Positions 19,089 through 27,669 of a stretch of 48,938 nucleotides of DNA are shown here, piece by piece. Below the pieces are notes generated by a model. That model had not been told where the DNA came from and did not search any database. It worked only from the letters and a program-made list of their open reading frames with translations. The stretch's first letter is position 1. Each line of letters opens with the position of its first letter. The translations under genes and the position numbers were made by a program. Source of the stretch: Snodgrassella alvi (GTDB lineage: Bacteria > Pseudomonadota > Gammaproteobacteria > Burkholderiales > Neisseriaceae); contig NZ_MDVC01000090.1 in assembly GCF_002777425.1 (NCBI RefSeq), forward strand, positions 1 through 48,938, in the 5' to 3' direction.

Positions 19089-19184
19089 TTTCGTGTAGTG
19101 TTGGTCAAATTCAAATTCCTCTGTCGAAATTAAGGTGTATTTTTTTCGCCTGATTCGGTAGAGGTTTTTTCTTACGAGCAAATT

Positions 19185-20432
19185 ATGAGTAAAAAAAGAG
19201 TAGTCATTACCGGCCTGGGTCAGGTATCTCCTGTGGGTAATGATGTAACCACAGCATGGCAAAATCTACTTGCAGGCAAAAGCGGCATTGGCACTATTAC
19301 CCATTTTGATGCTTCGTCTTTAGTTTGCCAGATTGCCGGTGAAGTTAAGAATTTTGATGTTACTCAGTACATCAGTGCGAAAGAAGCACGACGGATGGAT
19401 TCTTTTATCCATTTTGGTGTGGCTGCTGCCTTACAAGCCATTGCCGATGCTGGACTGGATGACATACCGGGTCTGGATAAAACCCGGGTAGGGGTAAATA
19501 TTGGATCCGGTATTGGCGGCCTGCCCGCGATTGAGGCTACTACGCGGTCTGTTCTAGAGCATGGTGCGCGCAAAATTAATCCATTTTTTATCCCTAGTTC
19601 TTTGATTAATCTGATTGCCGGCCATGTGACGATTCTGAAAGGTTATCAGGGACCAAGCTATGGCATGGTTTCTGCCTGTACTACTGGTGCACACAGTATC
19701 GGTGATTCTGCCCGTCTGATTAAGTATGGCGATGCAGATATTATGATTGCTGGTGGTGCTGAGGGCGCTATCTGTGAGTTGGGTGTGGGTGGTTTTGCTG
19801 CCATGAAAGCGCTGTCAACCCGCAATGATGATCCAGCTACAGCGTCCAGACCCTGGGACAAGGAACGTGACGGCTTTGTTATGGGCGAGGGTGCTGGTGT
19901 GATGGTGCTGGAAGAGTATGAACATGCACGTAAGCGCGGTGCCAAAATCTATGCCGAGCTGGTGGGCTTTGGTATGAGCTCGGATGCCTATCATATTACT
20001 GCACCAAATACGGAAGGTCCGGCACTGGGCGTAACACGTGCGCTGAAAGATGGCGGCCTGAATCCGGAAGATATCGATTACGTGAATGCACATGGTACAT
20101 CAACACCACTGGGTGATGTGAATGAAACCAATGCATTGAAACTGGCTTTAGGCGAACAGGCCAAAAAGCTGGTTGTGAATTCAACTAAATCCATGACTGG
20201 CCACTTGTTAGGCGGCGCAGGCGGTGTGGAAGCGGTATATACGGTAATGGCTATCCATACGCAAAAATCTCCGCCAACCATTAATATCTTTGAACAGGAT
20301 ATTGAGGCTGGATGTGATTTGGATTATTGTGCCAATGAAGCGCGTGATTTGCAGATTCGTGCGGCTATTTCAAATTCATTTGGCTTTGGTGGTACGAATG
20401 GTTCGCTGGCGTTTAAGCGCTTTGAGGATTAA
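19185..20432 (+). CDS. fabF: 3-oxoacyl-[acyl-carrier-protein] synthase II
   Basis: FabF condenses malonyl-ACP with acyl-ACP in fatty-acid elongation. The 415-residue thiolase-fold enzyme shows the Cys-His-His triad: C165 in SACTTGAHS, H303 in NAHGTSTPLGD and H340 in KSMTGHLLGGAG, plus the C-terminal NSFGFGGTNG. It forms a unit with acpP just upstream, a common bacterial arrangement. A terminator follows 23 bases after the stop. Confidence 0.97.
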   Translation: MSKKRVVITGLGQVSPVGNDVTTAWQNLLAGKSGIGTITHFDASSLVCQIAGEVKNFDVTQYISAKEARRMDSFIHFGVAAALQAIADAGLDDIPGLDKTRVGVNIGSGIGGLPAIEATTRSVLEHGARKINPFFIPSSLINLIAGHVTILKGYQGPSYGMVSACTTGAHSIGDSARLIKYGDADIMIAGGAEGAICELGVGGFAAMKALSTRNDDPATASRPWDKERDGFVMGEGAGVMVLEEYEHARKRGAKIYAELVGFGMSSDAYHITAPNTEGPALGVTRALKDGGLNPEDIDYVNAHGTSTPLGDVNETNALKLALGEQAKKLVVNSTKSMTGHLLGGAGGVEAVYTVMAIHTQKSPPTINIFEQDIEAGCDLDYCANEARDLQIRAAISNSFGFGGTNGSLAFKRFED

Positions 20433-20454
20433 TCATTCTTAGAATCCACTATGA

Positions 20455-20491
20455 ACACAGGTTGTCTGACGAGCAGGCAGCCTGTGTTTTT
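20455..20491 (+). terminator. Terminator after fabF with uptake-sequence-like arms
   Basis: ACACAGGTTGTCTG / CAGGCAGCCTGTGT pair over 14 positions, including G-T pairs, with loop ACGAG and five T. The arms resemble degenerate DNA uptake sequences (AGGTTGTCTGA, and CAGGCTGCCTG on the other strand). Confidence 0.85.
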
Positions 20492-20735
20492 GTGTTGGTT
20501 GGTTATGCTTTAAGTTGCATAGCTTGTTGTTGTGGTGATTGCTGTTACGTAATATGTTCAGCTTAAGACTGAATTTTTGGATACAATGTGCTGCCAGTAG
20601 CTTTGGTAAATTATTTCGTGCTGCTACCTGATATTTTTAAGATGGTATGGCATTTTTACGTGTAATTTAAAATTAACTAGTGGTCAAAGTATAGGCCAGT
20701 TGTCTGCCGGTAGTTTGTTAAAGGGAATATTTGTC

Positions 20736-21713
20736 ATGAATATTGGTGTACTGGGTGCTGGTGCGTGGGGAACGGCGCTTGCCATTCATTTTGCCTTGCA
20801 TTCGCATAAGGTATGGCTATGGACACATAATGCCCGGCATGGGCAACAATTACAGCAGGAAAGGGTAAACAGGCGGTATCTGCCTGATTTTGTTTTACCG
20901 GAGAATCTTTCTGTTGTTGATAAGTTTGCACCGGCAGATCTGATTATTATTGCCACACCGGTGGCTGCGTTGCGCGAAAGTGCGCAAAAACTGGTGGCTG
21001 CTGGCTTGGGTGAGGTGCCGGTAATTGCTGCCTGTAAAGGGTTTGAGCAGCAAACCGGCTTGTTGCCGCAACAGGTATTGGCAGAAGTGATGTCGGCTAA
21101 TAAATGTATCGGGGTATTGTCTGGTCCGAGTTTTGCGCAGGAGCTGGCACAGCAGTTACCTTGTGCAGTTACGCTGGCTTCGGAAAATTTTGTCTGGATT
21201 CAGGCTCTGGCAGCGACACTGAATAATACAGTTTTGCGTCTGTATGCCAATGCTGATGTGATTGGTGCGGCAGTTGGCGGTGCCGTGAAGAATGTTATGG
21301 CTATTGCTACAGGTATTGCTGATGGGCTGCACTATGGTATCAATGCACGAGTGGCATTAATGACACGCGGCATGGCAGAAATTTCACGCCTGAATCAGGC
21401 TCTGGGTGGACAGGCAGCTACTTTGATGGGGTTGTCTGGTATGGGGGATTTGATTCTTACCTGTACGGGCTCGCTATCGCGCAATCGCAGGGTAGGTTTG
21501 CTACTGGCTGAAGGAAAATCGTTGCCTGAAGCGTTAACTGAGCTTGGACATGTTGCCGAAGGTGTATATACTGTCGAAGAAGTGTGCCGACAGGCTGCTT
21601 CACTGGGAGTGGACATGCCGATTGCCACTATTTTGCAGCAGCTGTTTGAGGGTCGGACAGAAGTGCAGGCGCTGGCAGAAATATTGATGGAACGGGCGCC
21701 CAGAGCGGAATAA
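20736..21713 (+). CDS. gpsA: Glycerol-3-phosphate dehydrogenase [NAD(P)+]
   Basis: GpsA reduces dihydroxyacetone phosphate to sn-glycerol 3-phosphate, the backbone of phospholipids. The 325-residue protein has an N-terminal Rossmann motif GAGAWGTA (7-14), the SGPSFA segment, the catalytic region GGAVKNVMAIATGIADG and GLSGMGDLILTCTG. The frame extends 12 codons upstream, but ATG 20736 after AAGGGA is the family start. About 90 bases separate it from the zapB-like gene. Confidence 0.96.
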   Translation: MNIGVLGAGAWGTALAIHFALHSHKVWLWTHNARHGQQLQQERVNRRYLPDFVLPENLSVVDKFAPADLIIIATPVAALRESAQKLVAAGLGEVPVIAACKGFEQQTGLLPQQVLAEVMSANKCIGVLSGPSFAQELAQQLPCAVTLASENFVWIQALAATLNNTVLRLYANADVIGAAVGGAVKNVMAIATGIADGLHYGINARVALMTRGMAEISRLNQALGGQAATLMGLSGMGDLILTCTGSLSRNRRVGLLLAEGKSLPEALTELGHVAEGVYTVEEVCRQAASLGVDMPIATILQQLFEGRTEVQALAEILMERAPRAE

Positions 21714-21806
21714 TAATTTAAGTGTTATAACAAATAACAATTTGACTGGCGGATGGCTAAATCAGGCAACCATGCTGCGTATTTTACGGATGGAAGCGGG
21801 TAGGGA

Positions 21807-22133
21807 ATGGAAAATCAACTAGAACAATTGGAAGGCAGTGTTAAACGGCTGGTTATACATTTTAATTCTCTTTTAGCTGAAAAGCATCAGCTGACCCAGC
21901 AGTTATCAACTGTAAAAAAACAGTTGCAACAACAGGGTGAAAATTTTCAGGCAGAACGTGAGCGGATGCGTAAACAGCATGAACAGGATAAATTTCATTT
22001 ACAGGAAAGCATGCAAACTACAATTGATGAACTGATTGCTGAAAAAAAACGCTATACCACGATATTACAGGCATCCAGTGATGAATTACAGCGATTGCTG
22101 CAACGCTTACCACAGGTGCAGGAGGATTCTTAA
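21807..22133 (+). CDS. ZapB-like coiled-coil protein
   Basis: A 108-residue protein that is almost entirely alpha-helical coiled coil (LEQLEGSVKRLV, HQLTQQLSTVKKQLQQQ, charged heptads), with no signal peptide or catalytic motif. Its stop overlaps the zapA start (TAATG), so the two are translationally coupled. Small coiled-coil proteins in this position are usually treated as ZapB-type or TIGR02449 partners that link ZapA and the Z ring; that role is inferred from position and structure. Confidence 0.68.
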   Translation: MENQLEQLEGSVKRLVIHFNSLLAEKHQLTQQLSTVKKQLQQQGENFQAERERMRKQHEQDKFHLQESMQTTIDELIAEKKRYTTILQASSDELQRLLQRLPQVQEDS

Positions 22134-22435
22134 TGGATGAAATTCAGCAGGTTCGTGTGGAGATTCTCGGCCGTCCTTTCAATATAGGTACGCCCAGAAG
22201 TGAGCATGAAACGTTGATGCAGGCTGTAAAGATGCTGAATGAAAAAATTGCTGCCATTCAGAGTTCTGGACGAATTGTTGAGACAGATAAAATTGTGATT
22301 ATGGCTGCGCTGAATCTGGCACACGATTTACTTAAACTTACGATGCATGGTAGTTTGGAAATCGGAGATTTTGAGCGTAAGATGCAGGACATGATCCAGT
22401 TGTGTGAAAGTACACTCACACTTGTGGTAAAATAG
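22133..22435 (+). CDS. zapA: Cell division protein ZapA
   Basis: ZapA binds FtsZ filaments and stabilises the Z ring. The 100-residue protein shows the family pattern: N-terminal VRVEILGRPFNIG, then a helix with MLNEKI, then the core KIVIMAALNLAHDLL and a C-terminal helix. It overlaps the upstream zapB-like gene by one base and is followed within 10 bases by the 6S RNA gene, the same order as zapA-ssrS in many proteobacteria. Confidence 0.9.
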   Translation: MDEIQQVRVEILGRPFNIGTPRSEHETLMQAVKMLNEKIAAIQSSGRIVETDKIVIMAALNLAHDLLKLTMHGSLEIGDFERKMQDMIQLCESTLTLVVK

Positions 22436-22444
22436 TTCTTTCTT

Positions 22445-22618
22445 CCCCTGCTGTGTTCGTAAGGACATATATTCCTTTGAACCAATAATTCGCTTTTTTT
22501 GGCGGTTGGGTAATGGTGGGCGTGAGCATTCCTTGTGAATGAACCCGAAACCATTCGATACTGCCAGCCTTGTCCTCAAGGTTCAAGCGGATGGCGTCCA
22601 ACGCGGCACATGCGGGGG
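22445..22618 (+). ncRNA. ssrS: 6S RNA
   Basis: Lies directly after zapA, the standard location of ssrS. The ends pair as the long closing stem of 6S RNA: CCCCTGCTGTG with CACATGCGGGG, one bulged base. The 3' half contains CCTTGTCCTCAAGGTTCAAGCGG-like sequence resembling the conserved region of 6S RNA, and total length is about 174. 6S RNA binds sigma-70 RNA polymerase in stationary phase. Ends are approximate. Confidence 0.8.
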
Positions 22619-22629
22619 AAACCTGTTTC

Positions 22630-22663
22630 AACAGGCTGCCTGATTTCAGGCAGCCTGTTTTTC
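22630..22663 (+). terminator. Terminator after 6S RNA built from paired uptake sequences
   Basis: ACAGGCTGCCTGA / TCAGGCAGCCTGT make a perfect 13-bp inverted repeat followed by five T. Paired inverted uptake sequences acting as terminators are a known Neisseriaceae feature. Confidence 0.88.
22645..22656 (-). other. DNA uptake sequence, Simonsiella dialect (AGGCTGCCTGAA)
   Basis: Read on the minus strand this is exactly AGGCTGCCTGAA, the 12-base AG-simDUS. The opposing arm (22632-22643) matches 11 of 12 bases. Uptake sequences are bound by the pilin ComP during natural transformation. Confidence 0.6.
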
Positions 22664-23163
22664 ATTGGATGGTGCGTTCAGTGTATCCGGCTTGGCGATA
22701 TTCATTGTGATGGTATTCTGGTTGTGAAATTTGATTGATATATATTTTGGTAGTTTTATGCTGTCAAATGTCACTAAAAGATGCTTTTTTTTCGCAAAAA
22801 TCCAGATTAACTGGAATTTTCCTGTTTTTGGAAAATGCAGTTTGTGCTTATATTAAGTGCAAATGCGTAAATCTATGCTGTTTGACCTGTAAGCCAGGAA
22901 TGCTTGTACAGTTATGCCCGCTTTTCTGTTGCTGAATAATAAATCAATCAGTTTTGTATCCCATATTTATTGCTGTGCGATTGAGCAAATCAGGTAAAAT
23001 TAACGCTGTAACGATGTGCTTGTGCATTGGCTGAATGTGCAGAAATAGTGCCATTTGTATTTTTCACTATACTGCTGATGAAGTTGCCAGTTTAGTCCAC
23101 CAGTTTTATCTCTTTTTTATTTCCGATAAACCAGACAATTATTGTTCTGGTATGAAAAGTGCT
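22664..23163. other. dnaE upstream region
   Basis: About 500 AT-rich bases. Short open frames are present but have no ribosome sites or protein-like composition. A TAAAAT at 22995-23000 could be a -10 for dnaE; no matching -35 at normal spacing was found. Confidence 0.4.
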
Positions 23164-26100
23164 ATGTCCAACAATTTTCCCTATGTTCCGTTACGTCTGC
23201 ATACTGAGTTTTCTATTGAAGACGGTATTGTGCGAATTAAAGAAGCAGTCAAGCGAGCCAGTACTTTAGGAATACCGGCGCTCGGTATCAGTGATTTGAT
23301 GAATGTATTTGGCATGGTGAAGTTTTATAAGGCCTGCCGTAATGCTGGTATCAAGCCCATCATGGCAGTAGATGTGCGTGTGGAAAATCCGGAGCAGCCT
23401 GACAAACCTTTTCGTCTAATGCTGGTGGTAAGAAATCATGCAGGTTATCTGCGCCTGAATGAATTGCTGACAGATGCCTATGTAGGCGAAGACCGCCACC
23501 CGCATCAGCCTCTTATTCGGCAGCAATGGCTGGCAGAAGGAGATAACAGCGGGCTGATTTGTTTGTCAGGCGCACAGTATGGTGAAATTGGGCAGGCTTT
23601 GCTGGCGCGTAAGCCAGAACTGGCGGCACAGGCCTGTGCTAAATATCAGCAATGGTTTGGCGACCGTTTTTATCTGGAAATTCAGCGCTTGCCGGAACGG
23701 CCGGAATGGGAAGCCGTGGTGGCGGGTAGTGTGGCACTTGCTGCTGAGCAACAGTTACCGGTGGTGGCCACACATCCAGTGCAGTTTATGGATGCTGAAG
23801 ATTTTCAGGCACATGAGGCCAGGGTATGTATTGCCAGTGGCTATGTGCTGGCAGATAAGCGCCGTCCGCATGATTTTGTGCCTAGTCAGTATTTTGTGAC
23901 ACCAGAGGAGATGGTGGCGCGCTTTGCTGATATTCCTGAAGCGCTGGCTAATACGGTAGCGATTGCACAGTGTTGTAATCTGACGCTGACTCTGGGTAAA
24001 CATTATCTGCCACAGTTTCCGACACCAGAGGGTATGACGCTGGACGACCTGCTGATACATCTGAGTAATGAAGGATTGCAGGAACGCATGGCTTTTCTGT
24101 ATCCGGATGAAGCTGAGCGGGCACAAAAAATGCCTGAATATCAGCAGCGACTGGATTATGAGCTGGGCATTATTATCCAGATGCAGTTTCCCGGTTATTT
24201 TCTGATTGTGCAGGACTTTATTAACTGGGCCAAGCAGAACGGTTGTCCGGTGGGCCCCGGGCGTGGTTCCGGTGCTGGTTCGCTGGTGGCGTATTCGTTG
24301 AAAATTACTGATTTGGATCCGCTGCGTTATAACCTGCTGTTTGAACGTTTTCTGAATCCGGAGCGGGTTTCGATGCCGGACTTCGATATCGATTTTTGTC
24401 AGGAAAACCGTGGCCGTGTGATTCAGTATGTCCGCCATAAATATGGTGTACCTGCGGTAAGCCAGATTGTAACTTTTGGTACGATGTCGTCTAAATCTGT
24501 GGTACGTGATGTCGGGCGTGTGCTGGATTTACCTTTCGGCTTGTGTGACCGTTTGTCCAAGCTGATACCGGTAGAAGCAAATAAGCCGTTGAGTCTGACC
24601 AAAGCGCAGGAAGCCGAACCGCAGATTCAGCAGTTATTGCGTGAAGAAGAAGCAGAAGAGCTGATGACACTGGCGCTAAAGCTGGAAGACCTAACTCGCG
24701 GTTTGGGTATGCATGCCGGCGGGGTGCTGATGGCACCCGGAAAAATTGCTGATTTCTGCCCGATTTATCAGGCAAGTGGTGAGGATGCGTCTCCGGTTTC
24801 CATGTTTGACAAGGACGATGTTGAGCAGATTGGTCTGGTGAAATTCGACTTTCTTGGACTGCGCAACTTGACCATTATCGAGATGACGCAAAAATTTATT
24901 TTCGAGACTACTGGACAGAAGGTTGATGTAAATCATATTCCGCTGGATGATGCGGCTACTTACGCCAATATTTTTGCCAAAGGCAATACTACTGCGGTAT
25001 TCCAGTTTGAGTCGGTAGGGATGAAGAAGATGCTGGTGACAGCACGCCCGACCAAATTTGAGGAAATTATCGCGTTTGTGGCCTTGTACCGCCCGGGGCC
25101 GATGGATCTGATTCCCGACTTTATCCGGCGTATGCACGGTGAGGAAAAGGTAGAATATCTGCATCCCAATCTGGAACCAGTACTGGATTCCACCTATGGG
25201 GTGATGGTGTATCAGGAACAGGTGATGCAGGCGGCACAGGTTTGCGGTGGCTATACGCTGGGGGGCGCCGATTTACTGCGGCGCGCCATGGGTAAGAAAA
25301 AGGTGGAGGAAATGGTGAAGCATCGTGCCATTTTCGAAGCTGGGGCGGCAGAAAAAGGTATCGATAAGCAAACGGCCAACGAGATTTTCAATTATATGGA
25401 AAAATTCGCTGGTTATGGTTTCAATAAGTCGCATGCTGCGGCTTATGCGCTGGTATCGTATCAGACTGCCTGGCTTAAATGTCATTATCTGGCTGAATAT
25501 CTGGCGGGTACGATGTCCAGCGAGTTAACCAATACTGACCAGCTGAAAATCTTTGTTGATGATGGTATTGAAAATGGTATTACTTTCCTGCCACCCAGTA
25601 TCAATGAATCGTTTTATCGGTTTACACCAAATAATAATAAGCAGATTCGTTATGCGCTGGGTGCGATTAAAGGTACGGGTGAGGGGGCGGTAGAGGCAAT
25701 TGTGCGTGCTCGTGAAACAGGTGGTGCGTTTACTGATCTGTTTGATTTCTGCCAGCGCGTCGACCGCCAGCATCTGAACCGCCGCACTATGGAAGCTCTA
25801 GTACGAGCCGGTGCATTTGATGAACTAAATCCGAATCGTGCTCAGTTGCTGGCTAATATTGGACTGGCGATGGACAATGCAGAACAGGTGGCCGCCAATG
25901 CTAATCAGGGTGGCTTATTTGATATGGTGGAAGATGCTATAGAGCCCCTGCAAATGGAAGAAGTGGCACCATGGCCACTGGCGGTAAAACTGGCGGAAGA
26001 AAAGCAGGCAATGGGCTTCTATTTTTCCGGCCATCCTTTCGAACCTTACGCTGATAAGGTGCGCGCACTGGTGAGCAGTAAACTGGCGGCACTTAAGCCA

Positions 26101-26610
26101 TCCAATAATAAGCAGAAAGTGGCCGGATTTGTAACTGCGGTGCGTTATATTATGGGTAAACGCGGTAAATTTGCCGTAGTGCAACTGGAAGATGGAAGTG
26201 CCAAGCAGGAGGTAGTGGTAGCTGGTCAGGCGTTGGAAGAATATGGTGCTAGTCTAAAGGCCGATCAGGTATTGATTATGGAATGCAAGGTTGCGGTAGA
26301 TGAATACAATGGCGGCGATGGCTTACGCATTACTGCTGATGATGCATTTACGCTTGCTGAAGCCAGTGCCCGTTATGCGCGCAGTCTACAATTGCATATC
26401 GCTGCGGATACACCCGTTAGTCAACTGGCGGCGTTGTTACGGCCTTATTGTGAGCAGCAGGCGCATGTGCCACTGAAATTCTGCTGCCAGTATCAGCAGG
26501 CTTATGGTGAATTGCGCGCGGATAAAAGCTGGCTAATTAAGCCTGAAGCAACTTTATTCGACAGCCTGTACACATTACTGGGTGATGAAGCGGTGCAGGT
26601 AAGTTTCTGA
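23164..26610 (+). CDS. dnaE: DNA polymerase III subunit alpha
   Basis: DnaE is the replicative DNA polymerase catalytic subunit. The 1148-residue product has an N-terminal PHP domain starting VPLRLHTEFSIEDG, the polymerase palm with catalytic aspartates D406/D408 (PDFDIDF), the GPGRGSGAGSLVAY segment, the fingers motif GADLLRRAMGKKK, and a C-terminal OB-fold region (VAGFVTAVRYIMGKRGKFA). It reads closely like Neisseria DnaE from start to end. The frame is open to 23035; MSNNFPYVPLR at 23164 (or MKSAM at 23152) fits known lengths. Confidence 0.96.
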   Translation: MSNNFPYVPLRLHTEFSIEDGIVRIKEAVKRASTLGIPALGISDLMNVFGMVKFYKACRNAGIKPIMAVDVRVENPEQPDKPFRLMLVVRNHAGYLRLNELLTDAYVGEDRHPHQPLIRQQWLAEGDNSGLICLSGAQYGEIGQALLARKPELAAQACAKYQQWFGDRFYLEIQRLPERPEWEAVVAGSVALAAEQQLPVVATHPVQFMDAEDFQAHEARVCIASGYVLADKRRPHDFVPSQYFVTPEEMVARFADIPEALANTVAIAQCCNLTLTLGKHYLPQFPTPEGMTLDDLLIHLSNEGLQERMAFLYPDEAERAQKMPEYQQRLDYELGIIIQMQFPGYFLIVQDFINWAKQNGCPVGPGRGSGAGSLVAYSLKITDLDPLRYNLLFERFLNPERVSMPDFDIDFCQENRGRVIQYVRHKYGVPAVSQIVTFGTMSSKSVVRDVGRVLDLPFGLCDRLSKLIPVEANKPLSLTKAQEAEPQIQQLLREEEAEELMTLALKLEDLTRGLGMHAGGVLMAPGKIADFCPIYQASGEDASPVSMFDKDDVEQIGLVKFDFLGLRNLTIIEMTQKFIFETTGQKVDVNHIPLDDAATYANIFAKGNTTAVFQFESVGMKKMLVTARPTKFEEIIAFVALYRPGPMDLIPDFIRRMHGEEKVEYLHPNLEPVLDSTYGVMVYQEQVMQAAQVCGGYTLGGADLLRRAMGKKKVEEMVKHRAIFEAGAAEKGIDKQTANEIFNYMEKFAGYGFNKSHAAAYALVSYQTAWLKCHYLAEYLAGTMSSELTNTDQLKIFVDDGIENGITFLPPSINESFYRFTPNNNKQIRYALGAIKGTGEGAVEAIVRARETGGAFTDLFDFCQRVDRQHLNRRTMEALVRAGAFDELNPNRAQLLANIGLAMDNAEQVAANANQGGLFDMVEDAIEPLQMEEVAPWPLAVKLAEEKQAMGFYFSGHPFEPYADKVRALVSSKLAALKPSNNKQKVAGFVTAVRYIMGKRGKFAVVQLEDGSAKQEVVVAGQALEEYGASLKADQVLIMECKVAVDEYNGGDGLRITADDAFTLAEASARYARSLQLHIAADTPVSQLAALLRPYCEQQAHVPLKFCCQYQQAYGELRADKSWLIKPEATLFDSLYTLLGDEAVQVSF

Positions 26611-26621
26611 GTGTGCTCAAC

Positions 26622-26659
26622 GGTAGTGGCAGGTGTGCAGATTAAGCACTGCTACTACC
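26622..26659. repeat. Stem-loop after dnaE
   Basis: GGTAGTGGCAG / CTGCTACTACC pair fully with one G-T pair around a 16-base loop, 12 bases past dnaE. There is no strong T-run, so it may be a weak terminator or RNA 3' end stabiliser. Confidence 0.45.
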
Positions 26660-26703
26660 ACTATACCGATATTTTTAGCAGACTAAATGGGGTTGTAGCA
26701 CAA

Positions 26704-27150
26704 TTATTTTTTAGTATTGGTATTGTTGTTACCCATGGCACTATCCAGTTCCTGTTGCCGTGCTTTGACAACATCTTCGAGGCCTTTAATGCGTTCCTGA
26801 TAACGCGCGTAATTGCGTTCGCTGCCCAGACGTACTTTTTTGCCTTCTTCCAGAGCTTTCTGCGCATCGGCGAGGTTTTTGCGAGCCGTGGCGACAGCGG
26901 CCGGATTGGGCTGGTTGCTGGCAGTTGAGTCTGTTTCTTTAGCGATGGTTGTGCTGTAGCTTGGGGCGGGTTTGTAGGCGGAAGTTGTTGAGAAATTTAC
27001 GCCCAAATTGCTGGCCGGATGACAGTTCTTGCCTTTGGGAATTTCGACATAGCTGTGATTGCCACGGCTGTCGATACATTCGTATACCTGTGCCATGGCA
27101 GAAGTACTGATCAGAGTGGACAGGGCAACAGAAATTAAGCGTTTTTTCAT
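26704..27150 (-). CDS. Small exported protein with DUF4124-like N-terminus (copy 2)
   Basis: A 148-residue secreted protein. The signal peptide ends at SAMA (residue 20). A short module follows, VYECIDSRGNHSYVEIPKGKNC, with two cysteines, resembling DUF4124. Then comes a serine/threonine-rich linker and a charged helical tail (NLADAQKALEEGKK...) ending in asparagine and lysine. Its function is unknown. It is the downstream member of a tandem pair with 27172-27645, both behind the ABC-F and tsaD genes on the same strand. Confidence 0.72.
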   Translation of the reverse strand: MKKRLISVALSTLISTSAMAQVYECIDSRGNHSYVEIPKGKNCHPASNLGVNFSTTSAYKPAPSYSTTIAKETDSTASNQPNPAAVATARKNLADAQKALEEGKKVRLGSERNYARYQERIKGLEDVVKARQQELDSAMGNNNTNTKK

Positions 27151-27171
27151 GATTTATCCTTTGTTTGGGTT

Positions 27172-27645
27172 TTACATGCGGCCAAGTTCTCGCTGGATGG
27201 CCTGAATGTTTTGCTGCCGGTCAAGTACAGCACTTTGTAGCTCGGTGATATTGCCGCCTTTGCCGGTACGACTGCGGTTGAGAGCCTGTTGTGCCTGTGC
27301 CAGAGCGTTGCGTTCATTGGTCAGTTCCTGTTGCAAAATGGCACGACGGGTATTGTCGCTGCCTTTGGGAACGATGTTAACCGTGGGTTGCGGGCCGCTG
27401 TAGGCCGTGGCTACCCGGGTTGCCGGGCGCGGCCGGCTACGTATGGCTGCTGAGGGGCTGCTGCGGCGACTATCGCTGTAGCTGCCGATAGGCGGCAGAT
27501 TAGCTACTGCACAGTTGCCCTTTGGTTTGGAGGTATAGACAATTTCGCCGTTTTCAAGACAGGTATAAACTTTAGCATAGGCACTGTCTCCCATGAATAG
27601 GCCGCCGGTCAATATCAGTATGGGAAGGAATTTGTTGTATGTCAT
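27172..27645 (-). CDS. Small exported protein with DUF4124-like N-terminus (copy 1)
   Basis: A 157-residue secreted protein with a signal peptide ending near DSAYA (residue 24). The N-terminal module KVYTCLENGEIVYTSKPKGNC has the same two-cysteine plan as its neighbour; an arginine/serine/proline-rich linker follows, then a glutamine-rich helical tail (LQQELTNERNALAQAQQALN). The two genes look like an old duplication with diverged tails, 21 bases apart. Envelope location is inferred from the signal peptide; no function is known. Confidence 0.72.
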   Translation of the reverse strand: MTYNKFLPILILTGGLFMGDSAYAKVYTCLENGEIVYTSKPKGNCAVANLPPIGSYSDSRRSSPSAAIRSRPRPATRVATAYSGPQPTVNIVPKGSDNTRRAILQQELTNERNALAQAQQALNRSRTGKGGNITELQSAVLDRQQNIQAIQRELGRM

Positions 27646-27669
27646 TATTGAACCTTGTACATCATTAAT

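Noticed and set aside
22735-22935. 66-codon frame before dnaE
   Set aside because: Cysteine-rich by chance from TGT/TGC-rich sequence, no ribosome site, no family.
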